Shown: positions 7,359-15,351 of the stretch, one piece after another | Numbering within the stretch: position 1 is the first letter of the stretch | Layout of the letters: each line of letters begins with the position of its first letter | Assembly (NCBI GenBank): GCA_045598285.1 | Contig: JAZLLU010000015.1 | Location: forward strand, 1-20,050 | Length of the DNA stretch: 20,050 nt | Direction: 5' to 3' | DNA from: RGIG5612 sp045598285 | Lineage (GTDB): Bacteria; Bacillota; Clostridia; Lachnospirales; Lachnospiraceae | Translations under genes and position numbers: made by a program | The notes under the pieces: model-generated | The model's database searches: none | Told to the model about the DNA's origin: nothing | Seen by the model: the letters and a program-made list of their open reading frames with translations, nothing else

Positions 7359-8639
7359 GTGTCGGCAAGAGATTTTTCTGATTCAATTAAGTTAGCTGTT
7401 ATTAAAAAAAGTTTAGAAAAAAATAATGGTAATATTTTGTGTGAAATATGTGGAAAAAAAGTGTCTTCAATTTCGGAATGTCATTTTGATCACATTTATC
7501 CTTATGCAAAAGGGGGAACATCTACTCTTTCTAATTGTCAAATATTATGTAATGATTGTAATTTGAAAAAAAATGATAAATATATGGAAGATTATTTGTT
7601 GGATAAGCAAGCAAAAGACTTTTTATTAGGAAAAAATATTTCAAATAATAACGTTGATAAAGAAATTATACTAACTGATGAAAATGATAATTTTGAAATT
7701 AAAGATAATGATATGACGAAAGAAAATTTTGATAAATGTGTCAAGGCTTTTATTGATAGAAAGGGCGATATTCACAAAGTTGATTTTACTAGAGAATATA
7801 ATCATTTACCATCAATTCATTATGTAAGAGTATTTTATGGTGATTTAAACACATTAAAAAAATCATTTGGAATAATTGATAAGTCATTGAATTGGAATAG
7901 GGAAGCAATTATATCAGCTTTAAGCGAGTATATTGAAGAAAATGGGAATATTTTTCAAAAAGATTTGATCAAAGAAAATGGATTACCATCATTACCATGT
8001 ATATTAAGTTATTATCCTGAATATAAAACTTTTACAGATGTTAAAACTAAACTTTTAAATTTAGAAGGAGTAAAAAACTGGAATAAAGATAATATAATTG
8101 AAGCTAGTAAGGAATTTTTAAAAAATCACGACTCAATTACACAAAAAGATTTAAAAGCAGTAAATAATTTACCGACTATTAAAGTTATTACACGTATTTT
8201 TGGAAATATGAGTAATTATCAAAAAGAAATTGGTTCAAAAGTGTTTTTTAAAAATGAGTTTATTTCAAAAGATGATATTAAGAAAGAACTAGAAAGTTAT
8301 TTTAATAATAAAGAAAGAATTATTGAATCTCAGGAGTCATTTTTTAAAAAATTTAAATATTCTCCATCAACCATATTTAAAAGATATGGTGGTTTTGAAA
8401 AGTTTGCTAATGAGGAAAAAATTACAGTGGTGAAAACAAAAAAAGCAAGATATTCAAAAAGAGAAGTAGATGATGCCATATCTGAATGGATAAAAGAAGG
8501 AAAAGAAATACCTAATTCAAAAGAACTTTCAAAATTGGGATTACCATCAATGTCAGTTATTATGAAATATTATGAAAATTGGAAAGAACCATTTTTCTTA
8601 TATCAGAAAATGTTTGATGAAATAAATAGACGAAAATAA
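7359..8639 (+). CDS. HNH endonuclease with homing-endonuclease-associated repeats
   Basis: A 426-residue protein with an N-terminal HNH nuclease (about 25-75). Zinc ligands are Cys28/Cys31 and Cys64/Cys67. The core is HFDHIYPYAKGG with His45, then Asn59 and Asn68. About five repeats of 55-60 residues follow (roughly 118-172, 178-232, 239-292, 301-352, 364-419). They share a W/Y-x-K/R-x2-I/V start, an acidic helix (ALSEYIEENG), a K-D/E-L block, LPS/LPT and a tyrosine/phenylalanine-rich end. This matches homing endonuclease-associated repeats (HEAR), thought to be DNA-binding. The GTG start follows an AGGGAAGTGAT Shine-Dalgarno. The gene is strongly AT-rich. It is free-standing, not inside a recognisable intron or intein, and sits just before the duplicated secA end, so a homing or selfish role is likely. 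A defence nuclease is an alternative. Confidence 0.88.
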   Translation: MSARDFSDSIKLAVIKKSLEKNNGNILCEICGKKVSSISECHFDHIYPYAKGGTSTLSNCQILCNDCNLKKNDKYMEDYLLDKQAKDFLLGKNISNNNVDKEIILTDENDNFEIKDNDMTKENFDKCVKAFIDRKGDIHKVDFTREYNHLPSIHYVRVFYGDLNTLKKSFGIIDKSLNWNREAIISALSEYIEENGNIFQKDLIKENGLPSLPCILSYYPEYKTFTDVKTKLLNLEGVKNWNKDNIIEASKEFLKNHDSITQKDLKAVNNLPTIKVITRIFGNMSNYQKEIGSKVFFKNEFISKDDIKKELESYFNNKERIIESQESFFKKFKYSPSTIFKRYGGFEKFANEEKITVVKTKKARYSKREVDDAISEWIKEGKEIPNSKELSKLGLPSMSVIMKYYENWKEPFFLYQKMFDEINRRK

Positions 8640-8695
8640 AAAATCAGATACGTTTTAGTGAAATTTTAAAGTATGAAAAAATTGTAGATTTTACA

Positions 8696-8749
8696 CCATG
8701 TGGCTCTGGTAAAAAATATAAACAATGCTGTGGTAGAAAAGCATAGTAT
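8696..8749 (+). pseudogene. Direct repeat copy 2: orphan secA 3' end
   Basis: Second copy of the secA zinc-finger codons (PCGSGKKYKQCCGRKA then TAG), 53/54 identical to 6652-6705. The frame is open only back to about 8630 and the upstream residues (SEILKYEKIVDFT) do not resemble SecA, so it cannot be a functional SecA. There is no start codon with a ribosome binding site in frame. If an element inserted here, this is probably the original chromosomal secA end, left between the element and the native terminator. Confidence 0.93.
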
Positions 8750-8775
8750 TTTTTAAGAGCGAGCAGAGCCGACAC

Positions 8776-8812
8776 AACTTTTTTCAGAGCGTATTAGCGG
8801 TTGAAAAAAGTT
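8776..8812. repeat. Inverted repeat in the secA-prfB spacer
   Basis: AACTTTTTTCA (8776-8786) pairs perfectly with TGAAAAAAGTT (8802-8812) around a 15-nt loop. GC-rich flanks (8757-8775, 8813-8826) pair partly and extend it. There is no T tract of the usual kind after it. It may be a dispersed palindromic element or an mRNA-end hairpin. Confidence 0.6.
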
Positions 8813-8842
8813 CGTGCGGGATGCGAGCATTAATAATAAAGG

Positions 8843-8867
8843 CGAATCCAAAGGATTCGTTTTTTTT
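8843..8867 (+). terminator. Rho-independent terminator before prfB
   Basis: A 7-bp stem (8843-8849 with 8853-8859) with a 3-nt loop is followed by eight Ts (8860-8867). It lies after the orphan secA end and would end the hpf-secA transcript with any inserted genes. It is probably the native secA terminator. Confidence 0.9.
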
Positions 8868-8879
8868 GTAAATTTCTTC

Positions 8880-8908
8880 TTTATTATTATAGGGATATAC
8901 CTTATAAT
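8880..8908 (+). promoter_or_regulatory. Possible promoter of the prfB-hom operon
   Basis: A perfect TATAAT at 8903-8908 lies 33 nt before the prfB start. The matching -35 position at 17-nt spacing (8880-8885, TTTATT) is poor. A promoter is expected here because a strong terminator ends just upstream, but the exact -35 is uncertain. Confidence 0.45.
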
Positions 8909-8940
8909 TGATTAGTTAATGTGGAGGACTAGGATTTTTT

Positions 8941-10047
8941 ATGGTATTACTTGAGCAAACGAAATATGAATTAGGACAATTTGACCAACCATTAAAGGAA
9001 ATGGAGGTTGGTTTAGCGCGCGAACAAAAAGCTGGAAAGATTGCCGAAATAGAGAAATTAATGGAAGCTCCTAATTTTTGGGATGACAACAAAAAAAGTG
9101 CAGAACTTATGAAAGAACTTAAAAGTATTAAGGACTCCATTGAGAAATTTGATAAGGTCCAAACCAGTTATGAAGATGTAAAGACACTTATTGAAATGAC
9201 TGAGGAAACTGATGATGAGGAACTTGCAAAAGAAGTAGAAGAAGAGTTTGCAAATTTCAAAAAGTTATTTGAAGATTATAGACTTACAACACTTCTTTCA
9301 GGAGAATTCGATGCCAATAATGCAATCCTTACGTTACATGCAGGGGCAGGAGGAACGGAAAGCTGCGATTGGGCAAGTATGCTTTATCGAATGTATTGTA
9401 GATGGGCTGAGAGACACGGATTTTCCTACGAAGTAATTGATTCATTAGATGGTGAAGAAGCAGGACTTAAGTCGGTAACGATTCAGATAAATGGCGAGAA
9501 TGCGTATGGATATATTAAAAGCGAAAAAGGAGTTCACCGCTTAGTTAGAATTAGTCCATTCAACGCAGCAGGAAAACGCCAAACAAGTTTTGTAAGTTGC
9601 GACGTTATGCCAGAGATAGAAGATGACTTAGATATTGAAGTTGCTGATGATGAAATCAGAATTGATACATATAGAAGTTCAGGCGCTGGCGGACAGCACA
9701 TAAATAAAACGAGTTCAGCAATTAGAATTACACACATACCAACGGGAATCGTTGTGCAGTGCCAAAATGAGCGAAGCCAGTTCCAAAATAAGGACAGAGC
9801 TATGCAGATGCTAAAGAGCCAACTTTACTTGCTAAAAAAAGAAGAGCAGGCGAAAAACTTAGCAGACATAAGAGGCGAGGTTACCGAGATAGGATGGGGA
9901 AATCAAATCCGTTCCTACGTAATGCAACCTTACACGATGGTAAAAGATCATAGAACAAACTATGAGATGGGAAACGCCTCAGCCGTGTTGGACGGAGATT
10001 TAGACGGATTTATAAATGCATATTTGCAATGGTTAAACAATAAATAA
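8941..10047 (+). CDS. prfB: Peptide chain release factor 2
   Basis: A 368-residue RF2 that releases peptides at UGA and UAA. The stop-codon reading tripeptide SPF is at 205-207 (RISPFNAAGKRQTSF) and the catalytic GGQ at 250-252 (SSGAGGQHINKTSSA). Length and the N-terminal helical domain match the family. Many bacterial prfB genes need a +1 frameshift at an in-frame UGA near codon 25. Here the frame reads straight through: the equivalent codons are TTA GCG (9013-9018), so autoregulation by frameshifting is absent. GGAGG (8923-8927) is 13 nt upstream and AGGA (8931-8934) is closer. hom follows after 12 nt. Confidence 0.97.
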   Translation: MVLLEQTKYELGQFDQPLKEMEVGLAREQKAGKIAEIEKLMEAPNFWDDNKKSAELMKELKSIKDSIEKFDKVQTSYEDVKTLIEMTEETDDEELAKEVEEEFANFKKLFEDYRLTTLLSGEFDANNAILTLHAGAGGTESCDWASMLYRMYCRWAERHGFSYEVIDSLDGEEAGLKSVTIQINGENAYGYIKSEKGVHRLVRISPFNAAGKRQTSFVSCDVMPEIEDDLDIEVADDEIRIDTYRSSGAGGQHINKTSSAIRITHIPTGIVVQCQNERSQFQNKDRAMQMLKSQLYLLKKEEQAKNLADIRGEVTEIGWGNQIRSYVMQPYTMVKDHRTNYEMGNASAVLDGDLDGFINAYLQWLNNK

Positions 10048-10059
10048 GAGGAAAAGATA

Positions 10060-11262
10060 ATGGTAAAGATAGCAGTTTTAGGATATGGAACAGTTGGATC
10101 GGGCGTAGTAGAAGTGCTTGAAAAAAATGGTGATGTTGTTGCCAAAAATGTGGGAGAACAAGTAAGCGTAAAGTATGTTTTAGACTTAAGAGAATTTCCG
10201 GGCACATGTATCGAAAGCAAATTAGTACATGACTACGACGTAATAGTAAACGATCCTGAAGTAGATATAGTTGTAGAAGTCATGGGCGGATTGCATCCGG
10301 CGTATGAATATGTAAAAGCTGCGCTCGAAGCAGGCAAAAACGTTTGTACATCCAACAAAGCCTTAGTTGCTGCATATGGCCCAGAACTTATTGCACTAGC
10401 AAAAGAGAAAAATAAAAACTTTATGTTTGAAGCTAGTGTAGGCGGAGGAATTCCAATTATTAGAAACATGCTTAGATGCATCACAGCTGATAACATTTGT
10501 GAAATCACAGGAATCTTAAATGGCACAACAAATTATATCTTAACAAAGATGTACAACGAAGGTGTTGGATATGAAGAAACATTGAAAGAGGCTCAAAATT
10601 TAGGTTATGCAGAAGCAGACCCAACAGCAGATGTTGATGGATGGGACGCAGCAAGAAAGATTGCAATCCTTACCAGCCTCGCTTATGGAAAGCATGTTGA
10701 CTTTGAAAGCTTTAGCGTTGAGGGAATTAAAAATATTACAGCTATAGATGTAGCATACGCAAAGGCTATGGACATGAAAATAAAACTTTTAGGTTCATCT
10801 AAAAAAGTGGGAGATGAAATATTTATTTCAGTTGCGCCACATATGATAGGAAGAGAGCATGTGCTCTATAGCGTTGACGATGTTGTAAATGGCATAGCTG
10901 TTTGTGGAGATTTGTTAGGAGATGCAATGTTCTTTGGAGCTGGTGCAGGAAAACTTCCTACGGCATCAGCAGTAGTAGCAGACATTGTTGATGAAGCTAA
11001 ACACTTAAATAAAAATATTCAAATTGTTTGGAACAACGAGCCGGCCTTATTAGCTGACCAAAAGAAGAAAGTGACAAAATTCTTTATTCGCGTTTCAAAA
11101 GATTATGAAGATGTAAAGAAAAACTTTGAAATAGAAAAAGAAGTTTCACTTGAGAACGTAAACGACGAAATAGCGTTCGTTACAAAACCAATGAGTTTTG
11201 AAGAACTAGAAAACAAAGGACTTGAAAAAGAAAAAGTTAAAGCAATTATACAGGTAAAATAA
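10060..11262 (+). CDS. hom: Homoserine dehydrogenase
   Basis: A 400-residue NAD(P)-dependent homoserine dehydrogenase that reduces aspartate semialdehyde to homoserine, the branch point to threonine and methionine. The nucleotide-binding GYGTVGSG is at about 8-15, the SNKALVA block at about 108-114, the active-site region EASVGGGIPIIR follows, then GILNGTTNYILT and the substrate-binding YAEADPTADVDGWDAARK-type stretch. The C-terminal 75 residues (KFFIRVS through AFVTKPMSFEEL) look like a divergent regulatory ACT-type domain. AGAGGAAAAGATA precedes the ATG. The next gene begins 1 nt after the stop, so the two are translationally coupled. Confidence 0.96.
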   Translation: MVKIAVLGYGTVGSGVVEVLEKNGDVVAKNVGEQVSVKYVLDLREFPGTCIESKLVHDYDVIVNDPEVDIVVEVMGGLHPAYEYVKAALEAGKNVCTSNKALVAAYGPELIALAKEKNKNFMFEASVGGGIPIIRNMLRCITADNICEITGILNGTTNYILTKMYNEGVGYEETLKEAQNLGYAEADPTADVDGWDAARKIAILTSLAYGKHVDFESFSVEGIKNITAIDVAYAKAMDMKIKLLGSSKKVGDEIFISVAPHMIGREHVLYSVDDVVNGIAVCGDLLGDAMFFGAGAGKLPTASAVVADIVDEAKHLNKNIQIVWNNEPALLADQKKKVTKFFIRVSKDYEDVKKNFEIEKEVSLENVNDEIAFVTKPMSFEELENKGLEKEKVKAIIQVK

Positions 11263-11263
11263 T

Positions 11264-12547
11264 ATGAAATATATTGTCGTTTTAGGCGATGGAATGGCAG
11301 ATGAGCCAATAAAAGAATTAGGAAACAAAACTCCCCTTGAGGTAGCAAACACACCAATGATAGATTTGCTTGCATCAAAGGGAGAAGTTGGCCTTGCCTA
11401 CACAATCCCAGAGGGAATGAAGCCTGGAAGCGACACAGCAAATCTAGCAGTGTTAGGATATGACCCGAAGATATATTATTCTGGAAGAAGTCCATTAGAA
11501 GCATTGTCGATAGGCGTTCCAATGGAAGATGGAGATGTTTCATTTAGAGTAAATGTTGTAACAATTAGCGAAGAAGAATTTTCTGATGAAGATTTTGGAA
11601 GAAGAACAATAATTGACCACTCATCAGGGGAAATTACAACCGAAGAATCAAATATATTGTTACATGCGGTGTTAGATGAACTTAAAGAAAAAAACTTATA
11701 TCAGAATTTAAGTTTTTATGCGGGGACAGGATATAGACATTGCTGTATATGGAAAAAAGGAAAAATATTTGATCTTTCTATTCCGCATGACAACTTAGGA
11801 AAAACAATAAATTTGCTTTTGCCAGAAGAGTTTGTAAAGGAAACTGGTGAAGATAAAGACGAAGAAATAAAAAAGATGGCAAAAGATTTTACGGACATTA
11901 TAAAAATAAGTTATAAAGTCTTAAACCATCATCCAATAAATGAAAAGCGCCGAAGCGAAGGAAAAAATGTTGCTAATTGCTTTTGGTTTTGGGGCGCAGG
12001 CACTAAGCCAAATCTCATGCCGTTCTTTCAAAAGACAAATAAGAAGGGAGCTATGATTAGCGCAGTAGACCTTCTTAAAGGAATTGGAACTGGAGCTAAG
12101 ATGGAAGTTCCAAATGTTGAAGGCGCAACGGGTACGTTAAATACGAACTACGAAGGCAAAGCGCAAAAAGCATTAGATTTATTAATAAAAGAAGATTTTG
12201 ATTTTGCTTATGTGCATGTTGAGGCAGCAGATGAGATGAGTCATCAAGGAAGCATAGAAAGAAAAATTAAAGCGATAGAATATTTGGATGATAGAGTCAT
12301 CAAAAAAATATATGATGAGCTTAAGTCTGAAAACATTCCGTTTCGAATGCTTGTTATGCCAGACCATCCAACACCAATTGCGCTTAGGACGCATACAAGC
12401 AACGCCGTTCCGTTTATTATTTATGACAGCACAAATGAAAAAGAAAGCGGCTTAAAATATTCAGAGAAGGAAGCAACAAAAAGTAATACGGTTGTAAAAC
12501 CAGGATACAAAATAATTGAAATGTTGCTAGAGGATAGAAAATGTTAG
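11264..12547 (+). CDS. Phosphoglycerate mutase-like protein, putative homoserine kinase
   Basis: A 427-residue member of the cofactor-independent phosphoglycerate mutase (ApgM, archaeal-type) family in the alkaline phosphatase superfamily. Metal and active-site features are VVLGDGMAD (Asp9), the nucleophile region GSDTANLAVLGYDP (Ser56), HVEAADEMSHQG (about 317-329) and the metal-binding DHPTPIALRTHTSNAVPF (about 366-383). It lies between hom and aspartokinase, and no GHMP-type thrB is in the cluster. Family members in this setting have been proposed to be an alternative homoserine kinase (a TIGR-style 'proposed homoserine kinase' subfamily). The fold call is secure; substrate is inferred from context, and glycolytic mutase activity remains possible. 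It overlaps the next gene by 7 nt. Confidence 0.88.
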   Translation: MKYIVVLGDGMADEPIKELGNKTPLEVANTPMIDLLASKGEVGLAYTIPEGMKPGSDTANLAVLGYDPKIYYSGRSPLEALSIGVPMEDGDVSFRVNVVTISEEEFSDEDFGRRTIIDHSSGEITTEESNILLHAVLDELKEKNLYQNLSFYAGTGYRHCCIWKKGKIFDLSIPHDNLGKTINLLLPEEFVKETGEDKDEEIKKMAKDFTDIIKISYKVLNHHPINEKRRSEGKNVANCFWFWGAGTKPNLMPFFQKTNKKGAMISAVDLLKGIGTGAKMEVPNVEGATGTLNTNYEGKAQKALDLLIKEDFDFAYVHVEAADEMSHQGSIERKIKAIEYLDDRVIKKIYDELKSENIPFRMLVMPDHPTPIALRTHTSNAVPFIIYDSTNEKESGLKYSEKEATKSNTVVKPGYKIIEMLLEDRKC

Positions 12548-13749
12548 TAGTAAAAAAGTTTGGCGGCTCATCAGTCGCTGACAAAGAAAAAATTTATAAT
12601 GTAGCAAAAAAATGCGTCGACGAGTATAAAGAAGGGCATCAAGTTGTCGTAGTTCTTTCAGCGATGGGAGATACAACTGATGACTTAATAGCTTTGTCTG
12701 AAAGTATTTCTAAGAGGCCATCTAAAAGAGAACTTGATATGCTCCTTAGCGTAGGTGAGCAAATCAGTGTTTCACTTTGCGCTATGGCGATACATGAACT
12801 TGGCGTTCCGGCTATCTCGCTTAATGCATTTCAAGTTGCTATGCATACAACAAAAGAGCATGGAAACGCAAGACTTAAAACCATTGACGCTGATAGAATT
12901 AAAAATGAACTTGAAGCAAAGAAAATAGTTTTAGTTACAGGTTTTCAAGGACTTGATAAGTACGACGATGTAACAACTCTTGGACGTGGAGGAAGTGACA
13001 CGACAGCCGTTGCTTTGGCTGCTGCGTTGCATGCAGATAAGTGCGAAATATTTACTGATGTAGATGGCGTTTATACATGTGATCCTAGAATCGTTCCAAA
13101 CGCACAAAAGCTAAAAGAAATTACTTATGATGAGATGATGGCTTTAGCTACGCTAGGTGCACAGGTTTTGCATAATAGAAGCGTTGGCATGGCAAAGAAG
13201 TATGGAATTGAATTGGTAGTTCGCTCATCACTATCAAACGAAGAAGGAACAATAGTTAAGGAGAATATAAAAGTGGAAAGAAGATTAATTAATGGTATAG
13301 CAGTTGATAAAAACCCAGCACGTATTTCTGTCATCGGTGTTCCAGATATACCGGGTGTAGCTTTCAGGGTATTTGATATTCTTGCAAAAGCAAGAATATC
13401 TGTTGATACAATTTTGCAAAGCGTTGGTCGTGATGGTACAAAGGATATCACATTTACTGTTGATAGAAAAAATCTTGATGAATCACTTAAAATTTTAGAG
13501 CTTAACAAAGAAAAATTCTCAGCAGATCATATCAACCATGAGGAAAATGTTGCAAAGGTTTCTGTTGTTGGCGCAGGAATGATGACTGACCCGGGTGTTG
13601 CAAGCAAGATGTTCGAAGCACTTTATAATGCAGAAATAAATATCAAGATGATTGCAACTAGCGAGATTAGAATTACAGTTATCGTTGATGAGAAAGATGC
13701 TGATGATGCTGCTAGAGCGGTACATGACGCTTTCATCGAAAAAGAATAA
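12541..13749 (+). CDS. lysC: Aspartate kinase
   Basis: A 402-residue single-function aspartokinase that phosphorylates aspartate, the first step to lysine, threonine and methionine. KFGGSSVAD is at 5-13, the kinase fold holds TLGRGGSDTTAVALAAAL (about 143-160) and FTDVDGVYTCDPR (about 171-183), and two C-terminal ACT domains (about 260-402; SVIGVPDIPGVAFRVF and SVVGAGMMTDPGVASKMF) are the feedback-inhibition module. The length fits the Bacillus LysC class. No internal start is needed to explain the gene, but an ACT-only product has not been excluded. Feedback by lysine, threonine or both cannot be told from sequence. It ends in TAATG, overlapping tsaE by 1 nt. Confidence 0.95.
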   Translation: MLVVKKFGGSSVADKEKIYNVAKKCVDEYKEGHQVVVVLSAMGDTTDDLIALSESISKRPSKRELDMLLSVGEQISVSLCAMAIHELGVPAISLNAFQVAMHTTKEHGNARLKTIDADRIKNELEAKKIVLVTGFQGLDKYDDVTTLGRGGSDTTAVALAAALHADKCEIFTDVDGVYTCDPRIVPNAQKLKEITYDEMMALATLGAQVLHNRSVGMAKKYGIELVVRSSLSNEEGTIVKENIKVERRLINGIAVDKNPARISVIGVPDIPGVAFRVFDILAKARISVDTILQSVGRDGTKDITFTVDRKNLDESLKILELNKEKFSADHINHEENVAKVSVVGAGMMTDPGVASKMFEALYNAEINIKMIATSEIRITVIVDEKDADDAARAVHDAFIEKE

Positions 13750-14168
13750 TGACTTACGAAACATGTAACGAAAAAGAAACTTATACATTAGGATTTGAAC
13801 TGGCAAGAAAAGCAAAGCCGGGCGATATCTTTTGCCTTGATGGAGATTTAGGCGTTGGCAAGACCGTCTTTACTGCCGGATTTGCAAAAGGCCTGGAAAT
13901 AGATACACCTATTTGCTCGCCAACATTTACAATTCTCCAAACATATGATGAAGGACGACTTCCTTTATATCACTTCGACGTTTATCGCATAGCAGATTCT
14001 AGCGAAATGGAAGAAATTGGATTCGATGAATATGCTTTTGGTAAAGGTGTTTGCGTAATCGAGTGGGGAAAACAAATCGAGGATATCTTGCCAGAAAAGA
14101 CACAGTTTATAACGATAGAAAAAGATTTAGAAAAAGGTTTTGACTATAGAAGGATTACTATCCAATGA
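13749..14168 (+). CDS. tsaE: tRNA t6A synthesis ATPase TsaE
   Basis: A 139-residue P-loop ATPase that works with TsaB and TsaD to make N6-threonylcarbamoyladenosine at position 37 of ANN-decoding tRNAs. Walker A is GDLGVGKT (32-39). SPTFTILQTYD (about 57-67), YHFDVYR and a C-terminal IEWG (about 103-106) are typical. The start overlaps the lysC stop (TAATG) and its own stop overlaps the tsaB start (ATGA), so translation is coupled along the cluster. Confidence 0.96.
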   Translation: MTYETCNEKETYTLGFELARKAKPGDIFCLDGDLGVGKTVFTAGFAKGLEIDTPICSPTFTILQTYDEGRLPLYHFDVYRIADSSEMEEIGFDEYAFGKGVCVIEWGKQIEDILPEKTQFITIEKDLEKGFDYRRITIQ

Positions 14169-14908
14169 AGGTTTTAGGAATTGAAACATCCGGTCCAATT
14201 GCATCAGTAGCAATCGTTAATGAAAGCAAACTGCTTGGCATAAAGATGGGCGACTTTAAAGTTACTCATTCTGAAACTTTAATGCCTTTGTTAGACGAAC
14301 TCTTAAAAGAGACGAAAACGAGCCTAAAAGAAATTGATGCGATTGCAGTTAGTGGTGGACCGGGTTCATTTACAGGATTAAGAATTGGCAGTGCAACAGC
14401 AAAGGGTTTGGCACTTGCGCTTAATAAGCCGCTTGTTCATGTTCCGACCCTTCATGCTATGGCATATAACCTTTTAATGCCAGAGGCAATCGGATGCATA
14501 ATCGTTCCGATGATTGATGCAAGAAATAAAAATGTTTATTGCGGAATTTTTAATTTTATTATTCGTCCGGATAACACAGTTGACTTTGATATTTTTAAGG
14601 ACAGCAGTGCAATGAGCATTGATGAACTTTTAGAAGAATTAGAAACGCTCACTTCTTTAGACGGCAATCCGCCACCAGTAGTTTTCTTAGGCGATGCGGC
14701 AGAAATTTACGAAGACTATATCGAAGAGCATGCAACGTTTAATTATGGAATTGCTATGGAAGAAGCGATGCTAGCTAGAGCTGATACAGTTGCGCTTGTA
14801 GGCCAACTTAAGTACCGCTTAGGATTAACTGCTGATGCCGACAGCGAAGCTCCGGAGTACCTTCGTGTATCGCAGGCGGAACGTGAAAGGCAAGAAAAAG
14901 AAAAGTAA
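14165..14908 (+). CDS. tsaB: t6A synthesis scaffold protein TsaB
   Basis: A 247-residue ASKHA-fold pseudo-enzyme, the dimer partner of TsaD in t6A synthesis. GIETSGPIASVAIV (5-18), the helix around SETLMPLLDELL and the signature AVSGGPGSFTGLRIG (about 60-74) are clear. Its length is normal for the family. It overlaps tsaE by 4 nt and rimI by 1 nt. Confidence 0.95.
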   Translation: MKVLGIETSGPIASVAIVNESKLLGIKMGDFKVTHSETLMPLLDELLKETKTSLKEIDAIAVSGGPGSFTGLRIGSATAKGLALALNKPLVHVPTLHAMAYNLLMPEAIGCIIVPMIDARNKNVYCGIFNFIIRPDNTVDFDIFKDSSAMSIDELLEELETLTSLDGNPPPVVFLGDAAEIYEDYIEEHATFNYGIAMEEAMLARADTVALVGQLKYRLGLTADADSEAPEYLRVSQAERERQEKEK

Positions 14909-15351
14909 TGGAAATAAAATATTACCATTTAATATATGACGATATTGAAGCAGTTTCTAAGATGGAGGCAGAATTCTTCGGGCAACCTTGGAGCGCAAAA
15001 GGAATAGCAACATATATGGAAAAAGGAAATACAATTTTTCTAGTTGCTAAAGATGGCGAAAAAGTTATCGGATATGCGGCAATTGTATGCGTGCTAGACG
15101 AAGGGAATTTAGTAAGCATAGCAGTTAGCGAAGATTATAGAAAGATGGGTGTTGCTTCAGAACTTTTAGATATTGCTTATTGCGAGGCAAAGGAACGCGG
15201 CGTAACTTCGATTAATTTAGAAGTAAGAGAAAGCAACGAAGCAGCAATTAAATTATATGAAAAGGAAGGTTTTGAATTAGTAGGTGAGCGCAAAAACTTT
15301 TATAGCAAACCAACTGAAAATGCAAAACTGTTTTTGAAAAAATTATGTTAG
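14908..15351 (+). CDS. rimI: Ribosomal protein S18-alanine N-acetyltransferase
   Basis: A 147-residue GNAT-fold acetyltransferase. The acetyl-CoA site is VSIAVSEDYRKMGVASELL (about 70-88), then INLEVRESNEAAIKLYEKEGFELVGERKNFY (about 92-125), the pattern typical of RimI. In model bacteria RimI acetylates the N-terminus of ribosomal protein S18. Its place between tsaB and tsaD is a common gene order and supports the call, although close GNATs can differ in substrate. It overlaps the next gene by 7 nt. Confidence 0.92.
   Translation: MEIKYYHLIYDDIEAVSKMEAEFFGQPWSAKGIATYMEKGNTIFLVAKDGEKVIGYAAIVCVLDEGNLVSIAVSEDYRKMGVASELLDIAYCEAKERGVTSINLEVRESNEAAIKLYEKEGFELVGERKNFYSKPTENAKLFLKKLC

Larger units (their letters stand above)
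6652..8749 (+). mobile_element. Candidate secA-end element with HNH/HEAR endonuclease
   Basis: A 2044-bp segment lies between two near-identical copies of the secA 3' end and carries two plus-strand genes: a membrane-anchored protein of unknown function and an HNH endonuclease with HEAR repeats. The genes are markedly more A/T-rich than secA and prfB on either side, with many poly-A and poly-T runs. In Firmicutes secA is normally followed closely by prfB, so this is an interruption of a conserved neighbourhood. There is no integrase, transposase or reverse transcriptase in it. Duplication plus foreign composition supports insertion; the mechanism is unknown. Element-mediated homing, recombination at the secA end by a lost recombinase, or ectopic duplication are all possible. 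Confidence 0.75.

Noticed and set aside
8630..8746. Small SEC-C protein gene
   Set aside because: The frame is open but has no start codon with a ribosome binding site, and only the part duplicated from secA resembles a known protein. It is called a remnant.
6703..8749. Group I/II intron or intein in secA
   Set aside because: The first secA copy already ends with the full zinc finger and a stop codon, so no splicing is needed. No reverse transcriptase or intein splice residues are visible.
6652..8749. Insertion sequence with target-site duplication
   Set aside because: No transposase or terminal inverted repeats are seen, and 54 bp of coding sequence is far longer than a normal target-site duplication.
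9013..9018. Programmed +1 frameshift in prfB
   Set aside because: The codons are TTA GCG with no in-frame UGA or CTTTGAC slip site; the full 368-residue frame is uninterrupted.
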